From Comamonas sp. B21-038 (GTDB lineage: Bacteria > Pseudomonadota > Gammaproteobacteria > Burkholderiales > Burkholderiaceae_C), in the NCBI RefSeq assembly GCF_022387135.1, contig NZ_CP092462.1, forward strand, positions 1,178,001 to 1,242,000: DNA of 64,000 bases. Reading direction: 5' to 3'. Below are positions 15,719 to 24,044 of this stretch, piece by piece. The notes below the pieces were generated by a model, which was given only the letters and a program-made list of their open reading frames with translations, searched no databases and was not told the DNA's origin. The translations under genes and the position numbers were made by a program. How positions within the stretch are numbered: the stretch's first letter is position 1; each line of letters begins with the position of its first letter.

Positions 15719-18700
15719 CGCATCTCCAGCAGGTGTTCGGTGTCGAGCAAATGGGTCTCCAGCAATTGGGGGTAGTCGCCAGGCTCTTGCCACAGGCCGC
15801 GCTGTATCGCTTCAAGCAGGCGTTCACACATGCCGTGGAAGGCCTGCGGATTGTGCTGCTGCATAAAGGCACGCGTCGTGGCATCGGCGACAAAGGCATC
15901 GGTCACGCGGGCATATTGGTCATCGCGCACCACGCGGGCGGTGGCATCAAAGGCGAAGAGGTAGTCCACCGTGGCGGCAATCTCGAACGCGCCCTTGTAG
16001 CCATGGCGCTGCACGCCCTCGATCCACTTGGGGTTGGTGGCACGCGAGCGCACCACGCGGCTGATCTCTTCTTGCAGGCTGCGCATGCGCGGCGACTCGG
16101 GGTTGCTGTGGTCGCCAAAGTACATGGCCGGTTGCTGGCCGCTGTAGTGGCGCACGGCAGCGGCCATGCCGCCCTGGAACTGGTAGTAGTCGCCGGAGTC
16201 GAGCACATCGTGCTCGCGGTTGTCCTGGTTGTGCAGCACCAGCTGCATCTCGGACAGGCGGCGCACAAAGGTCTCGGGCACCTGGCTGCCTTCGTCGTGC
16301 TGGCCGTAGGCATAGGCGCCCCAGTTGCGGTAGGCGGTGGCCAGGTCTTCATCGCTTTGCCACTGCCCGCTGTCGATCAGGCCCTGCAGGCCGGCGCCAT
16401 AGCTGCCGGGCTTGGCGCCAAACACGCGCAGGCCCGCCTGGTGGCGCGCCTCCCGGGCGTCCAGCCCCTGCTGCTGCAGCTGCGCGGCCTCGGCCAGCAC
16501 GCGGGCGCGGATCGGGTTCTGCGTGGCGTCTTCATCCTCCAGCGCCGCCACTTTTTGCACGGCGGCGTCAAACAGGCGAATCACATTGCTGAATGCGTCC
16601 CGGAAAAAGCCCGAGACGCGCAAGGTCACATCCACCCGGGGGCGGCCCAGCACATGCAGCGGCAGCACTTCAAAATCGCTGACCCGCCAGCTGCCATCGG
16701 CCCAGGTGGGGCGCACGCCCATCAGCGCAAAGGCCTGCGAGATATCGTCGCCACCAGTGCGCATGGTGGCCGTGCCCCACACCGACAGGCCGATGGTGAC
16801 GGGGTATTCGCCATGCTCCTGGGTATAGCGCTCGACCAGCAATTGCGCAGATTTGAAGCCCATGCCCCAGCTGGTTTGCGTGGGGATGGCCCGGGTATCG
16901 ACCGAGAAGAAATTGCGGCCGGTGGGCAGCACATCGGGCCGGCCGCGTGTGGGCGCGCCGCTGGGGCCGGCGGGCACAAAGCGCCCCGCCAGGCCGCGCA
17001 GCAGCTGCTGCAGCTCTTGCGGGCCGCAGGCGGCCAGGCGCGGGCGCAGATCCTGCTGCACCCGGCGCAGCACGGCCTGGGTGTGGCCATCGGCCAGCTC
17101 GGCCAGTGCGGGCGGCAAGGCGGCGCCTGGGGCCAGGATCTGCAAGGCCAGCAGCTCCAGGCGCTCGCGCGTGTCGCCGTGGTGGCGCCAGGGCTGGTCC
17201 TGCAGGTCTTGAAGCAGGGCGGGGCGCGGGCCGGTCCAGGCAGCGGCCCAGTCGGCATCGAGCGGGTCAACGTCCAGGCCCAGGTCGTGGGCCAGTGCGC
17301 GCACCAGGCTTTGGTTCGCACCCTTGCCACCGCCCACCGGGTGGCGCGCCAACGCGAGCAGGGTGTCGGTCTCCAGCCGGCCGGCGGGCGAGACGCCGAA
17401 GATATGCAGACCGTCGCGGATCTGGCTTTCTTTCAGCTCGCAGAGGTAGGCATCGGTGCGATTGAGCAGCTGCTGCTCTTCCTCGTCGCTGCCGGGGGCT
17501 TGCAGGCCCAGGTCCTGGTGCAGATCGTGCTGCACGATGTGGGCGAGGATCTGCTGGCGCAGGATTTGCGCGCGCTTGTGGTCCAGCGTCGCGGCCTCGT
17601 AGTACTCGTCCACCATGCGCTCCAGATCGCGCGTGGGCCCATAGCTCTCGGCACGGGTGAGCGGGGGCATCAGGTGGTCAATGATCACCGCCTGCGCACG
17701 GCGCTTGGCCTGCGTGCCTTCGCCGGGGTCGTTGACGATAAAGGGGTAGAGGTGGGGCAGGGGGCCCAGCACCAGATCGGGCCAGCAGCTGGCCGACAGC
17801 GCCACGCTCTTGCCGGGCAGCCATTCGAGGTTGCCATGTTTGCCCACATGCACCATCGCATCGGCCTGCCACTGGCTGCGCAGCCAGTGGTAGAAGGCCA
17901 GGTAGTAGTGCGGTGGCACCAGGTCGGGGTCGTGGTAAGCGGCCAGCGCATCGAGCTGGTAGCCGCGTGCCGGCTGCACGCCGACAAAGATCTGGCCCAG
18001 GCGCAGACCGGACACCATGAAGCGGCCCTCGCGCAGCATCGGGTCTTGCGCGGGCCCGCCCCAGCGCTCGGTGATGGCTTGCTGGTTGGCCGCTGGCAGG
18101 GTGCTGAAGTACTGCAGGTAGTCGTCCAGGCTCAGGCTTTGCCAGGCGGCGCGCGTGGCCCAGGAATCGGGCGCATTAGTGATGCCTTGCTGCAGCAAGT
18201 CCATCAGCGCTTGGCTGTCGGCAGGCATCGCATCGACGGCATAGCCATCGGCCGCCAGCGCGCGCAGGATTTCGATCACGGAGGCGGGGGTATCCAGCCC
18301 CACGCCATTGCCAATGCGGCCTTCGCTGCTGGGGTAGTTGGCCAGCACCAAGGCCAGGCGCTTGTCGGCATTGGGTTTGCGGCGCAGCTGGCACCAGCGC
18401 TGGGCCAGTTCCACGACAAAGCCCATGCGCTCGGGATGGGCCTGGTACTGCACGACGTCCGATTGCGTCAAATCGCTGCGGTGAGCCAGGCCCTTGAAGC
18501 TGATGGCCCGCGTGATGATGCGGCCATCGACTTCGGGCATTGCTACATGCATCGCAATATCGCGCGGCTGCAGGCCATGGGTGCTGTCCAGCCAGGTCTG
18601 CTCATTGCTGCCCGACAGGATCAGCTGCAGCACGGGGATATCGCCGGCCAGCGCATGGTCGCCCGGGGTATCGAGCGAAGCCTGCGAGAAAGCAGTGGTG

Positions 18701-19524
18701 TTAAGGATCAGCGCGACCTCTTCGCTGGCGCACAGCGCCTGCAGGGCCGCCAGGCAACCTGCCTCCTTGAGCGACTGCAGGGCCAGCGGCAGCGGGTTCA
18801 TGCCTTGGGCAAGCAAGGCCTGGCACAGATCGGCAAACACCTGGGTGTTGCCCGACTGCAGGTGTGCCTTGTAGAACAGCACCATGACCACTGGCGCGCC
18901 GGGCTGCCACTGCAGCGGGCCCGGCTGCTGCCAGGTGGCGGCCGTGGCCTCGTCGCTGGTGGGGTGGTACACAGCCACCGCTGGCAGAGGGCGCGGCGGC
19001 AGCGCCGCATGCGGGCCGCCCAGCAGGCCGTGCCAGACAAAACGGAACAGCTCACGCGCATTGGCCAGGCCGCCTTCGCGCAGGTAGCGCCACAAGGTGC
19101 GGCAGTCTTGCTGCGGCACCGTGCTTTTTTGCAGCAGGTTCAAATCCTCGCTGCTGTCGCCCGAGAACATGGCCAGCGCAATCTTGTGGGCGCGGCACAG
19201 CGACATGACCCGCTCGGTGCCATAGGGCCAGTAGCTCTCGCCGCCCAGGTGGTCGATGATGATGAGCTTGGCATGCTGCAGCACCTCATCGGCATACAGA
19301 TCGACCGATGCGGGCTGGCGCAGGTACATCAGATTGGCCAGCCGCACGCTGGGCAGTTGCTCGCCATCCATGCCGGCCCGCAGCTGCGCATAGGCGTGCG
19401 CGAGCAGGGCCAGGGTGGTGTCTGCGGCGCTCAGGATCACGATGTCGGCCGGGCTTTGCCCCAGGCTGGAGACAAAGGCCTCGTCGTCGACAAAACCACC
19501 GGGCTGGACCGCGAGCAAATGCAT
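15715..19524 (-). CDS. cobN: cobaltochelatase large subunit CobN
   Basis: A 1269-residue CobN, the catalytic subunit that binds the corrin ring and inserts cobalt in aerobic cobalamin synthesis. The family signatures are present: HLGGESYWPYG near residue 95, LANYPSSEGRIGNGVGLDTPASV near 390, VHVGKHGNLEWLPGKSVALS near 560, GRNFFSVDTRAIPTQTSWGMG near 880, and GDYYQFQGGMAAAVRHYSGQQP near 1110. Length is normal for CobN. It lies between cobW (its ATG overlaps the cobW stop) and chlI/chlD (4-bp overlap), so the three genes are translationally coupled. Control by the cobalamin riboswitch upstream of cobW is expected. The long open frame on the opposite strand is a codon-bias shadow. Confidence 0.96.
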   Translation of the reverse strand: MHLLAVQPGGFVDDEAFVSSLGQSPADIVILSAADTTLALLAHAYAQLRAGMDGEQLPSVRLANLMYLRQPASVDLYADEVLQHAKLIIIDHLGGESYWPYGTERVMSLCRAHKIALAMFSGDSSEDLNLLQKSTVPQQDCRTLWRYLREGGLANARELFRFVWHGLLGGPHAALPPRPLPAVAVYHPTSDEATAATWQQPGPLQWQPGAPVVMVLFYKAHLQSGNTQVFADLCQALLAQGMNPLPLALQSLKEAGCLAALQALCASEEVALILNTTAFSQASLDTPGDHALAGDIPVLQLILSGSNEQTWLDSTHGLQPRDIAMHVAMPEVDGRIITRAISFKGLAHRSDLTQSDVVQYQAHPERMGFVVELAQRWCQLRRKPNADKRLALVLANYPSSEGRIGNGVGLDTPASVIEILRALAADGYAVDAMPADSQALMDLLQQGITNAPDSWATRAAWQSLSLDDYLQYFSTLPAANQQAITERWGGPAQDPMLREGRFMVSGLRLGQIFVGVQPARGYQLDALAAYHDPDLVPPHYYLAFYHWLRSQWQADAMVHVGKHGNLEWLPGKSVALSASCWPDLVLGPLPHLYPFIVNDPGEGTQAKRRAQAVIIDHLMPPLTRAESYGPTRDLERMVDEYYEAATLDHKRAQILRQQILAHIVQHDLHQDLGLQAPGSDEEEQQLLNRTDAYLCELKESQIRDGLHIFGVSPAGRLETDTLLALARHPVGGGKGANQSLVRALAHDLGLDVDPLDADWAAAWTGPRPALLQDLQDQPWRHHGDTRERLELLALQILAPGAALPPALAELADGHTQAVLRRVQQDLRPRLAACGPQELQQLLRGLAGRFVPAGPSGAPTRGRPDVLPTGRNFFSVDTRAIPTQTSWGMGFKSAQLLVERYTQEHGEYPVTIGLSVWGTATMRTGGDDISQAFALMGVRPTWADGSWRVSDFEVLPLHVLGRPRVDVTLRVSGFFRDAFSNVIRLFDAAVQKVAALEDEDATQNPIRARVLAEAAQLQQQGLDAREARHQAGLRVFGAKPGSYGAGLQGLIDSGQWQSDEDLATAYRNWGAYAYGQHDEGSQVPETFVRRLSEMQLVLHNQDNREHDVLDSGDYYQFQGGMAAAVRHYSGQQPAMYFGDHSNPESPRMRSLQEEISRVVRSRATNPKWIEGVQRHGYKGAFEIAATVDYLFAFDATARVVRDDQYARVTDAFVADATTRAFMQQHNPQAFHGMCERLLEAIQRGLWQEPGDYPQLLETHLLDTEHLLEMR

Positions 19525-20600
19525 CAGCGCGCTCCGACCGGGCTGGCGGCGAGCTGGGCGCGGATCGCTGCCTCGTCCAGGTCATGGCCGATAAAGACCA
19601 GGTGGCTGCCGCGCTTTTCATCGGCGCGCCATGGGCGGTCAAAGTAGCTGTCAAAGCGCTTGCCCACGCCATGCACCACCAGGCGCATCGGCTTGCCGGG
19701 CAGGGCCACAAAGCCCTTGATGCGGTAGACGGTTTGCTCGGCAACCACCTCGGCCAGCTGGGCCAGCAGTGCTTCGCGGTCCACCTCGCCCAGCTGCACG
19801 ACGACGGAGTCGAAATCATCATGGTCGTGCTCGTCATGCACATGGCCGGCTTCGTGCTCATGGTGGCCCTTGCGCGACTCGATGCTTTCCTCGGACGCGC
19901 TGGACAGGCCCAGCACCACATCCAGGTCAATGCGGCCATGGTCGGCGGCGACGATCTTGACGGCGGGTGGAATGTCTTCGCGCACCAGCGCCTCGACGGC
20001 GGCGCGGTCGGCGGCGCTGGCCTGGTCGAGCTTGCTCAGCACCACCAGGTCGGCGGAGATGAGCTGGTCTTCAAACAGCTCGTGCAGCGGCGATTCGTGG
20101 TCGAGGTTGGGATCCTGCTTGCGTTGCAGATCGACCGCAGCGGGGTTGGCGGCAAACTGGCCGGCTGCGGCGGCGGGCACATCGACGACGGTGATCACCG
20201 CATCGACCGTGCAGGCGTTCTTGATCTCGGGCCAGTTGAAGGCCTGCACCAGGGGCTTGGGCAGTGCCAGGCCGCTGGTCTCGATGAGGATGTGGTCGAT
20301 ATCGCCACGGCGCTCGATGAGCTTGCGCATCACGGGGTAGAACTCTTCCTGCACGGTGCAGCACATGCAGCCATTGGCCAGTTCATAGAGCTGGCCGGCC
20401 TGCTCGGTGCCGTCGTCATCGCAGCCAATGCCGCAGCCGCGCAGAATCTCGCCATCGATGCCCAGCTCGCCGAACTCATTGACGATCACCGCGATGCGGC
20501 GGCCATTGGCGTTGGACAGGATGTGGCGCAGCAAGGTGGTTTTGCCGCTGCCCAGAAAGCCGGTGACGATGGTGGCAGGGATCTTCTGGCTGGTGCGCAT
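19524..20600 (-). CDS. cobW: CobW-family GTPase, cobalamin biosynthesis metallochaperone
   Basis: A 358-residue G3E-family GTPase. Walker A is GFLGSGKTT (residues 14-22), the CxCC metal-binding motif is NGCMCCTV (about residues 76-83), Walker B is ILIETSGLA, and the guanine-specificity motif is LSKLDQ. A histidine-rich linker (about residues 240-262, HEHEAGHVHDEHDHDD) separates the C-terminal CobW domain, another metal-binding trait. CobW proteins are thought to deliver Co(II) to the CobN chelatase, which agrees with the direct overlap with cobN. The ATG at 20600 has GGAG upstream. A cobalamin riboswitch and a 33-codon ORF lie in its ~400-nt leader. Confidence 0.95.
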   Translation of the reverse strand: MRTSQKIPATIVTGFLGSGKTTLLRHILSNANGRRIAVIVNEFGELGIDGEILRGCGIGCDDDGTEQAGQLYELANGCMCCTVQEEFYPVMRKLIERRGDIDHILIETSGLALPKPLVQAFNWPEIKNACTVDAVITVVDVPAAAAGQFAANPAAVDLQRKQDPNLDHESPLHELFEDQLISADLVVLSKLDQASAADRAAVEALVREDIPPAVKIVAADHGRIDLDVVLGLSSASEESIESRKGHHEHEAGHVHDEHDHDDFDSVVVQLGEVDREALLAQLAEVVAEQTVYRIKGFVALPGKPMRLVVHGVGKRFDSYFDRPWRADEKRGSHLVFIGHDLDEAAIRAQLAASPVGAR

Positions 20601-20708
20601 GGGGAGGTCTCCAAGGAAAGGGGGGCGGGCTGCCGGGCAAGCCAGGGGCGGGGCCGGTGGGCGTGGTGCGCGCGGCAGTCTGGAACAAAAAAGGGGCGCG
20701 CGGATGGC

Positions 20709-20810
20709 CTAGCGGCCGCAGCGCAGAGCCAGCGGCAGGGCCAGGCTGGTGCGCCAAAGCGCAGGGGGAAGGGGCAGCGCCAAGCGGCGGCTGGGGGCAG
20801 GTGTCTGCAT
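20709..20810 (-). CDS. 33-codon leader ORF between riboswitch and cobW
   Basis: A short ORF on the leader of the cob operon: ATG at 20810 preceded by GGAG five bases upstream, 33 residues rich in Leu, Pro, Ala and Arg (LALPLPPALWRT core), ending in TAG. It has a hydrophobic centre but is too short for a CbtB-like protein and matches no family I know. It starts just after the riboswitch and could be translated when B12 is low. It may equally be chance; position and ribosome site are the only support. Confidence 0.35.
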   Translation of the reverse strand: MQTPAPSRRLALPLPPALWRTSLALPLALRCGR

Positions 20811-20879
20811 TGGAACTCCAGGAAAAACGCGTCCTAGGCAAACCAGCGGGCGGATGCCGGTGGGAGCTGGTTCGGGGGT

Positions 20880-21010
20880 GGCTTGGCACAAAGGTCTGAC
20901 TTGGCAGCGCAGACCTGGGGCGAGCCCGGGGCCTGCGGCAGCGATACAGTGGCGCGACCGTGCCGGATTGTCACCGGCTTCTTTGCAACAAGTGCGGGCC
21001 ATTCTACTGC
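20880..21010 (-). promoter_or_regulatory. cobalamin (AdoCbl) riboswitch
   Basis: On the minus strand the leader contains the conserved core AGCCGGTGACAATCCGGCACGG followed by CGCGCCACTGTAT, i.e. the GGUG..AAUCC and B12-box GCCACUG elements of cobalamin riboswitches, and a 3' GCCAAGTCAGACC that matches the usual GCCAGGAGACC. The 5' half is less well conserved, so that boundary is approximate. It lies ~280 nt before cobW and should shut off cobW-cobN-chlI/chlD when coenzyme B12 is abundant. A run of six T after a GC-rich imperfect hairpin near 20691-20725 may be the associated terminator. Confidence 0.88.
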
Positions 21011-21192
21011 GTATGGGGCGTGGATAGCGGCCGCCAGCATGGTGCCGGGCATGGCTTCTCGCTGATCCGGGACACGGGCGGGCACGAAGCGCCAGCCTGC
21101 CCCTGCCTATTGCTATAAAGGAGGCTTGTTCTGTTGCAGGGCCTTCTGTCCTTTGCCAGGCCGTTGATTTTTCCCCTTTGAACTGCACGCCC

Positions 21193-21711
21193 ATGTCCAC
21201 ACGTCTGCACGCCGTCCAATCCGATATCACCCAGCTCCATGTGAAAGCGGTGGTGAACGCCGCCAACTCATCGCTGCTGGGCGGCGGCGGGGTGGATGGC
21301 GCCATCCACCGTGCAGCAGGCCCGGAGCTGGTGCACGAATGCCGGCTGCTGGGGGGCTGCAAAACGGGAGACGCCAAGCTGACCCAGGCCTACCGGCTGC
21401 ATGCGGACTACATCATCCACACGGTGGGGCCCGTGTGGCGCGGCGGGGACCATGGCGAGCCGGAGCTGCTGGCCGCTTGCTACCGCCGTTGTATGGCACT
21501 GGCCGAAGAAAAGTCGGTGACTTCCATCGCTTTTCCAAGCATCAGCACGGGCATTTATGGCTATCCGTTGGCGTTGGCTGCCCAAGTGGCTGTGCGCACG
21601 GTTCGGGAAAGCCTGTCGCCACAGACCTCCATCGCAGAGGTGGTCTTCTGCTGCTTCTCGCCAGCGGATCTGCTGCAGTATGAAGCGGTGTTGAATGCGC
21701 CCTCCGCCTGA
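21193..21711 (+). CDS. macro-domain protein, O-acetyl-ADP-ribose deacetylase type
   Basis: A 172-residue stand-alone macro domain of the YmdB/MacroD class. The ADP-ribose-binding motifs are all present: [18 protein letters not shown] with the catalytic-region Asn, [24 protein letters not shown], and [13 protein letters not shown] near residue 115. Such enzymes hydrolyse O-acetyl-ADP-ribose or remove ADP-ribose from acidic residues. ATG 21193 is chosen; an in-frame TTG at 21178 would add five residues. It is followed at 36 bp by a small membrane protein gene; no partner ADP-ribosyltransferase or sirtuin is next to it, so a housekeeping role is most likely. Confidence 0.92.
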   Translation: MSTRLHAVQSDITQLHVKAVVNAANSSLLGGGGVDGAIHRAAGPELVHECRLLGGCKTGDAKLTQAYRLHADYIIHTVGPVWRGGDHGEPELLAACYRRCMALAEEKSVTSIAFPSISTGIYGYPLALAAQVAVRTVRESLSPQTSIAEVVFCCFSPADLLQYEAVLNAPSA

Positions 21712-21746
21712 GGCACGGGCCAACCTGCTCGCTTGGCTGGAACCCC

Positions 21747-22145
21747 ATGACCCAAAACCGCTACCGCCTGCTCGTCATCGCCACCGTCCTCCTGTTGGTG
21801 CTGTCGATCCGCATGGATTTCCGCACCGAGCTGCTGTCCTCACAACACCCGCTGCGGGACCCGATGGCGCTGGAGGGGGAGATGGTGGTGCTGCTGTGCC
21901 TGATCATTGTGGGCTGGACGGCGGGCTTTTATGGCTGCATGCGCTTTCGCCCCTGGGCGCCTGCACTCAACCTGGTCACGACCGCCTGCGGCTTGCTGTT
22001 CATCGTCGGCAACAACTGGCTGTCGGTGGAGTCGTCCTGGGCCCAGGTGCTGGACTTTCTGGCCAATGCCTTGGGTGGGTTGACCTTGATGCTGCCTTAC
22101 TTCAACGACAAAGTCAGAAAGATGTTCTGGCCGGAGCCGGATTGA
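21747..22145 (+). CDS. small integral membrane protein, unknown function
   Basis: A 132-residue protein with about four predicted TM helices: residues ~6-22 (YRLLVIATVLLLVLSI), ~45-62 (MVVLLCLIIVGWTAGFY), ~74-90 (LVTTACGLLFIVGN) and ~100-116 (VLDFLANALGGLTLML). The C-terminus is short and basic. No family is recognised. It follows the macro-domain gene by 36 bp on the same strand and may be co-transcribed, but no functional link is evident. It converges on the monooxygenase gene that ends at 22174. Confidence 0.72.
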   Translation: MTQNRYRLLVIATVLLLVLSIRMDFRTELLSSQHPLRDPMALEGEMVVLLCLIIVGWTAGFYGCMRFRPWAPALNLVTTACGLLFIVGNNWLSVESSWAQVLDFLANALGGLTLMLPYFNDKVRKMFWPEPD

Positions 22146-22173
22146 GGTCCGGCTCACAGCCAGTGCAGTAGTG

Positions 22174-23703
22174 CTATGGGGTGGTGCCAAACCAGCGCTG
22201 GATAGCTGCTGCGGCTGGTTCCGACTGCGCCACACCGTCAGCCACCCAGGCTACAACACCGTCCGGGCGGACCAGCAGCGATGTCAAGCCCAGTTCATCA
22301 GCGGCACGGCTGGCGATATAGCGGAGCCGGCCCTGCCATCCCATGGCCAGGCCACGCAAAGGTGCAGCGGTATCCAATTCCAGCAGTAGCCCTTGACCAG
22401 TCTGCAGATGGCTCGCAAGGGTCGAGCCATCGGCCAGCGCAAAGTCTGGCGCGCTGCGGCCGACCAAGGGGTGGGGGTCGCCCAGGTCATAGCGCAGGGT
22501 GGCGCCCCAGACGCGGTCGGCGAAATAGGTGGAGCCATCGCGGGTGGCGATCAGGTCGCGCACGATGTGGGCGAGGGCGCGTGTGGCGGGGCAGGGGCGC
22601 ATCAGGGCGACCTGGGCGCGCGACCAGTCCAGCACCTGGGCGCCAACGGGGTGGCGCTCGGCGGTATAGCTGTCCAGCAAGCCTGCTGGCGCACCGCCAC
22701 GGACGGTGGCGCCGAGCTTCCAGCCCAGGTTCATCGCATCGCCGATGCCGAGGTTGAGGCCCTGGCCGCCCAACGGCGAGTGGATATGGGCGGCATCTCC
22801 CGCCAACAGCACGCGGCCTTGGCGGTAGCGGGTGGCCTGGCGGGCACGGTCGGTCCAGGTGGATGCGAGTTGCAGCGATGGGACTTTGACATCAGTGCCG
22901 CTGACCCGGCGCAGCACCGTTTGCACATGCTCGGCGGTGATGGGGGTGCTGCCGTGGAACGCGCCGCCATCAAAATCGACCATCGCGATGGTGCCGGGCG
23001 GCTGGAAGGTGTACATGCCCGTATCCGTGTAATGGCGGCCGGGCCTGAGGCCGGTGCTGTTGTCCAGCGTGGCTTCTACCGAGTAACCGGTGAACTCGGG
23101 CCCGGTGCCGGCAAAGTCAAAACCGGCGGCTTTGCGGACCAGGCTGCGGCCCCCATCGCAGCCTACCAGCCAGTGGCCTTGCAGCTGCGCACCACCGGCT
23201 TGCACCTGCACGCCGTCGGGCAACTGTGCCATATCGGTCACGCGAACCCCTCGGCGCACTTCCACGCCCAGTTCTGCCGCGCGCCGCGCCAGCACCGATT
23301 CGAGGCGCTCCATCGTCGTGGGCATGCTTTCGCTGGCGCGGCTGGGCAGGCGGTAGGGCCAGGCGGCGGAGTCGATCTGGTCCTGGAAGAACTGCATGCC
23401 CGCAAAGTGCCCGCCGGGCCGGCGCGCATGCTGCATCCAGTGGGGGCGCGATGCAGCAAGGGCGCTGTCGCTGTGCACGGGCGCGGTAACGGCATCCAGC
23501 AAGCCCCGGCGCTGCAGCGCCTCCAGCGAGGGGATATTGAGGCCGCGAATGCCAAAGGGCGCTTGCTTGAGGGCGGCGTGCGGATCGGGCGCTTGCTCCA
23601 GCACCAGCACGGAGCAATGGGCGAGCCGCAGCTCGCAGCTGAGCAGCAGGCCCACGGGGCCTGCGCCAACAATGATGACGTCGTAATGGGGGATCGTAGG
23701 CAT
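22174..23703 (-). CDS. FAD-dependent aromatic monooxygenase (PheA/MhpA/Rox class A)
   Basis: A 509-residue class A flavoprotein hydroxylase. The N-terminal GXGXXG FAD motif is VIIVGAGPVGLLLSCELR, the central DG motif is WLVGCDGGRSLVRKAAG, and the GD motif is GRVLLAGDAAHIHSPLGGQGLNLG. A C-terminal thioredoxin-like domain is seen in LLELDTAAPLRGLA. These enzymes hydroxylate phenolic or polyketide substrates with NAD(P)H and O2; rifampicin and pentachlorophenol monooxygenases are relatives, but specificity cannot be read. Start: two nearby ATGs (23709, 23703); GAGG lies 8 nt from the second, which is preferred. A structured ~190-nt leader with a TATAAT box precedes it. It stands alone between convergent and same-strand unrelated genes. 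Confidence 0.88.
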   Translation of the reverse strand: MPTIPHYDVIIVGAGPVGLLLSCELRLAHCSVLVLEQAPDPHAALKQAPFGIRGLNIPSLEALQRRGLLDAVTAPVHSDSALAASRPHWMQHARRPGGHFAGMQFFQDQIDSAAWPYRLPSRASESMPTTMERLESVLARRAAELGVEVRRGVRVTDMAQLPDGVQVQAGGAQLQGHWLVGCDGGRSLVRKAAGFDFAGTGPEFTGYSVEATLDNSTGLRPGRHYTDTGMYTFQPPGTIAMVDFDGGAFHGSTPITAEHVQTVLRRVSGTDVKVPSLQLASTWTDRARQATRYRQGRVLLAGDAAHIHSPLGGQGLNLGIGDAMNLGWKLGATVRGGAPAGLLDSYTAERHPVGAQVLDWSRAQVALMRPCPATRALAHIVRDLIATRDGSTYFADRVWGATLRYDLGDPHPLVGRSAPDFALADGSTLASHLQTGQGLLLELDTAAPLRGLAMGWQGRLRYIASRAADELGLTSLLVRPDGVVAWVADGVAQSEPAAAAIQRWFGTTP

Positions 23704-23765
23704 GGACATGTCCTCGCTCGGTTGACCGTTCGGCCGGAGTGATTCTTTGTCTTGAGAACCCCAGG

Positions 23766-23899
23766 GACGAACCGATGGCCGCATCAAGATGCGGTGCAAG
23801 TTCGTCGCGGGGACCCATGCGCGGGCAGAGTCAGCGCTTCCGTGCGGAAGGACTTGGGCTTACCAAACCAAGTCTGCCTTTTTCGACGGGCGGATTATA
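23766..23899. promoter_or_regulatory. highly structured leader/RNA candidate upstream of the FAD monooxygenase
   Basis: GGCAGA (23824-23829) pairs with TCTGCC (23873-23878), enclosing two hairpins: CTTCCG/CGGAAG (23837-23850) and GACTTGG/CCAAGTC (23851-23857 / 23868-23874, sharing two bases with the outer stem). Beside it GACGAAC (23766-23772) pairs with GTTCGTC (23800-23806) around CCGCATC/GATGCGG (23779-23794). On the minus strand a perfect TATAAT (23899-23894) precedes it, fitting a 5' leader of the monooxygenase gene; on the plus strand TTTTT follows, fitting an sRNA 3' end. Not matched to a known riboswitch class. Confidence 0.5.
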
Positions 23900-24044
23900 G
23901 CGTTGGCAGTGCAGAGGCGATTTACCGAGGGCGCTGGCCCAGCTGATGGATCCGTTTAACGGCGAGCCGGTGGCTATCAAAGAGCCTGGAGATATCGCTG
24001 GCATTGGCGGGGCGTAGCTTCATGGGATGTCAATAGATAGGCCG

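Noticed and set aside
15733-19647. 1304-residue open frame on the plus strand over cobN and cobW
   Set aside because: Antisense shadow of GC-rich genes; low-complexity Gly/Gln/His-rich product with no motifs, while the minus strand encodes clear CobN and CobW.
20691-20725. Intrinsic terminator of the cobalamin riboswitch as a separate feature
   Set aside because: The stem is imperfect (GCGCTGCGG against CCGCGCGC), so it is mentioned only as a possibility in the riboswitch entry.
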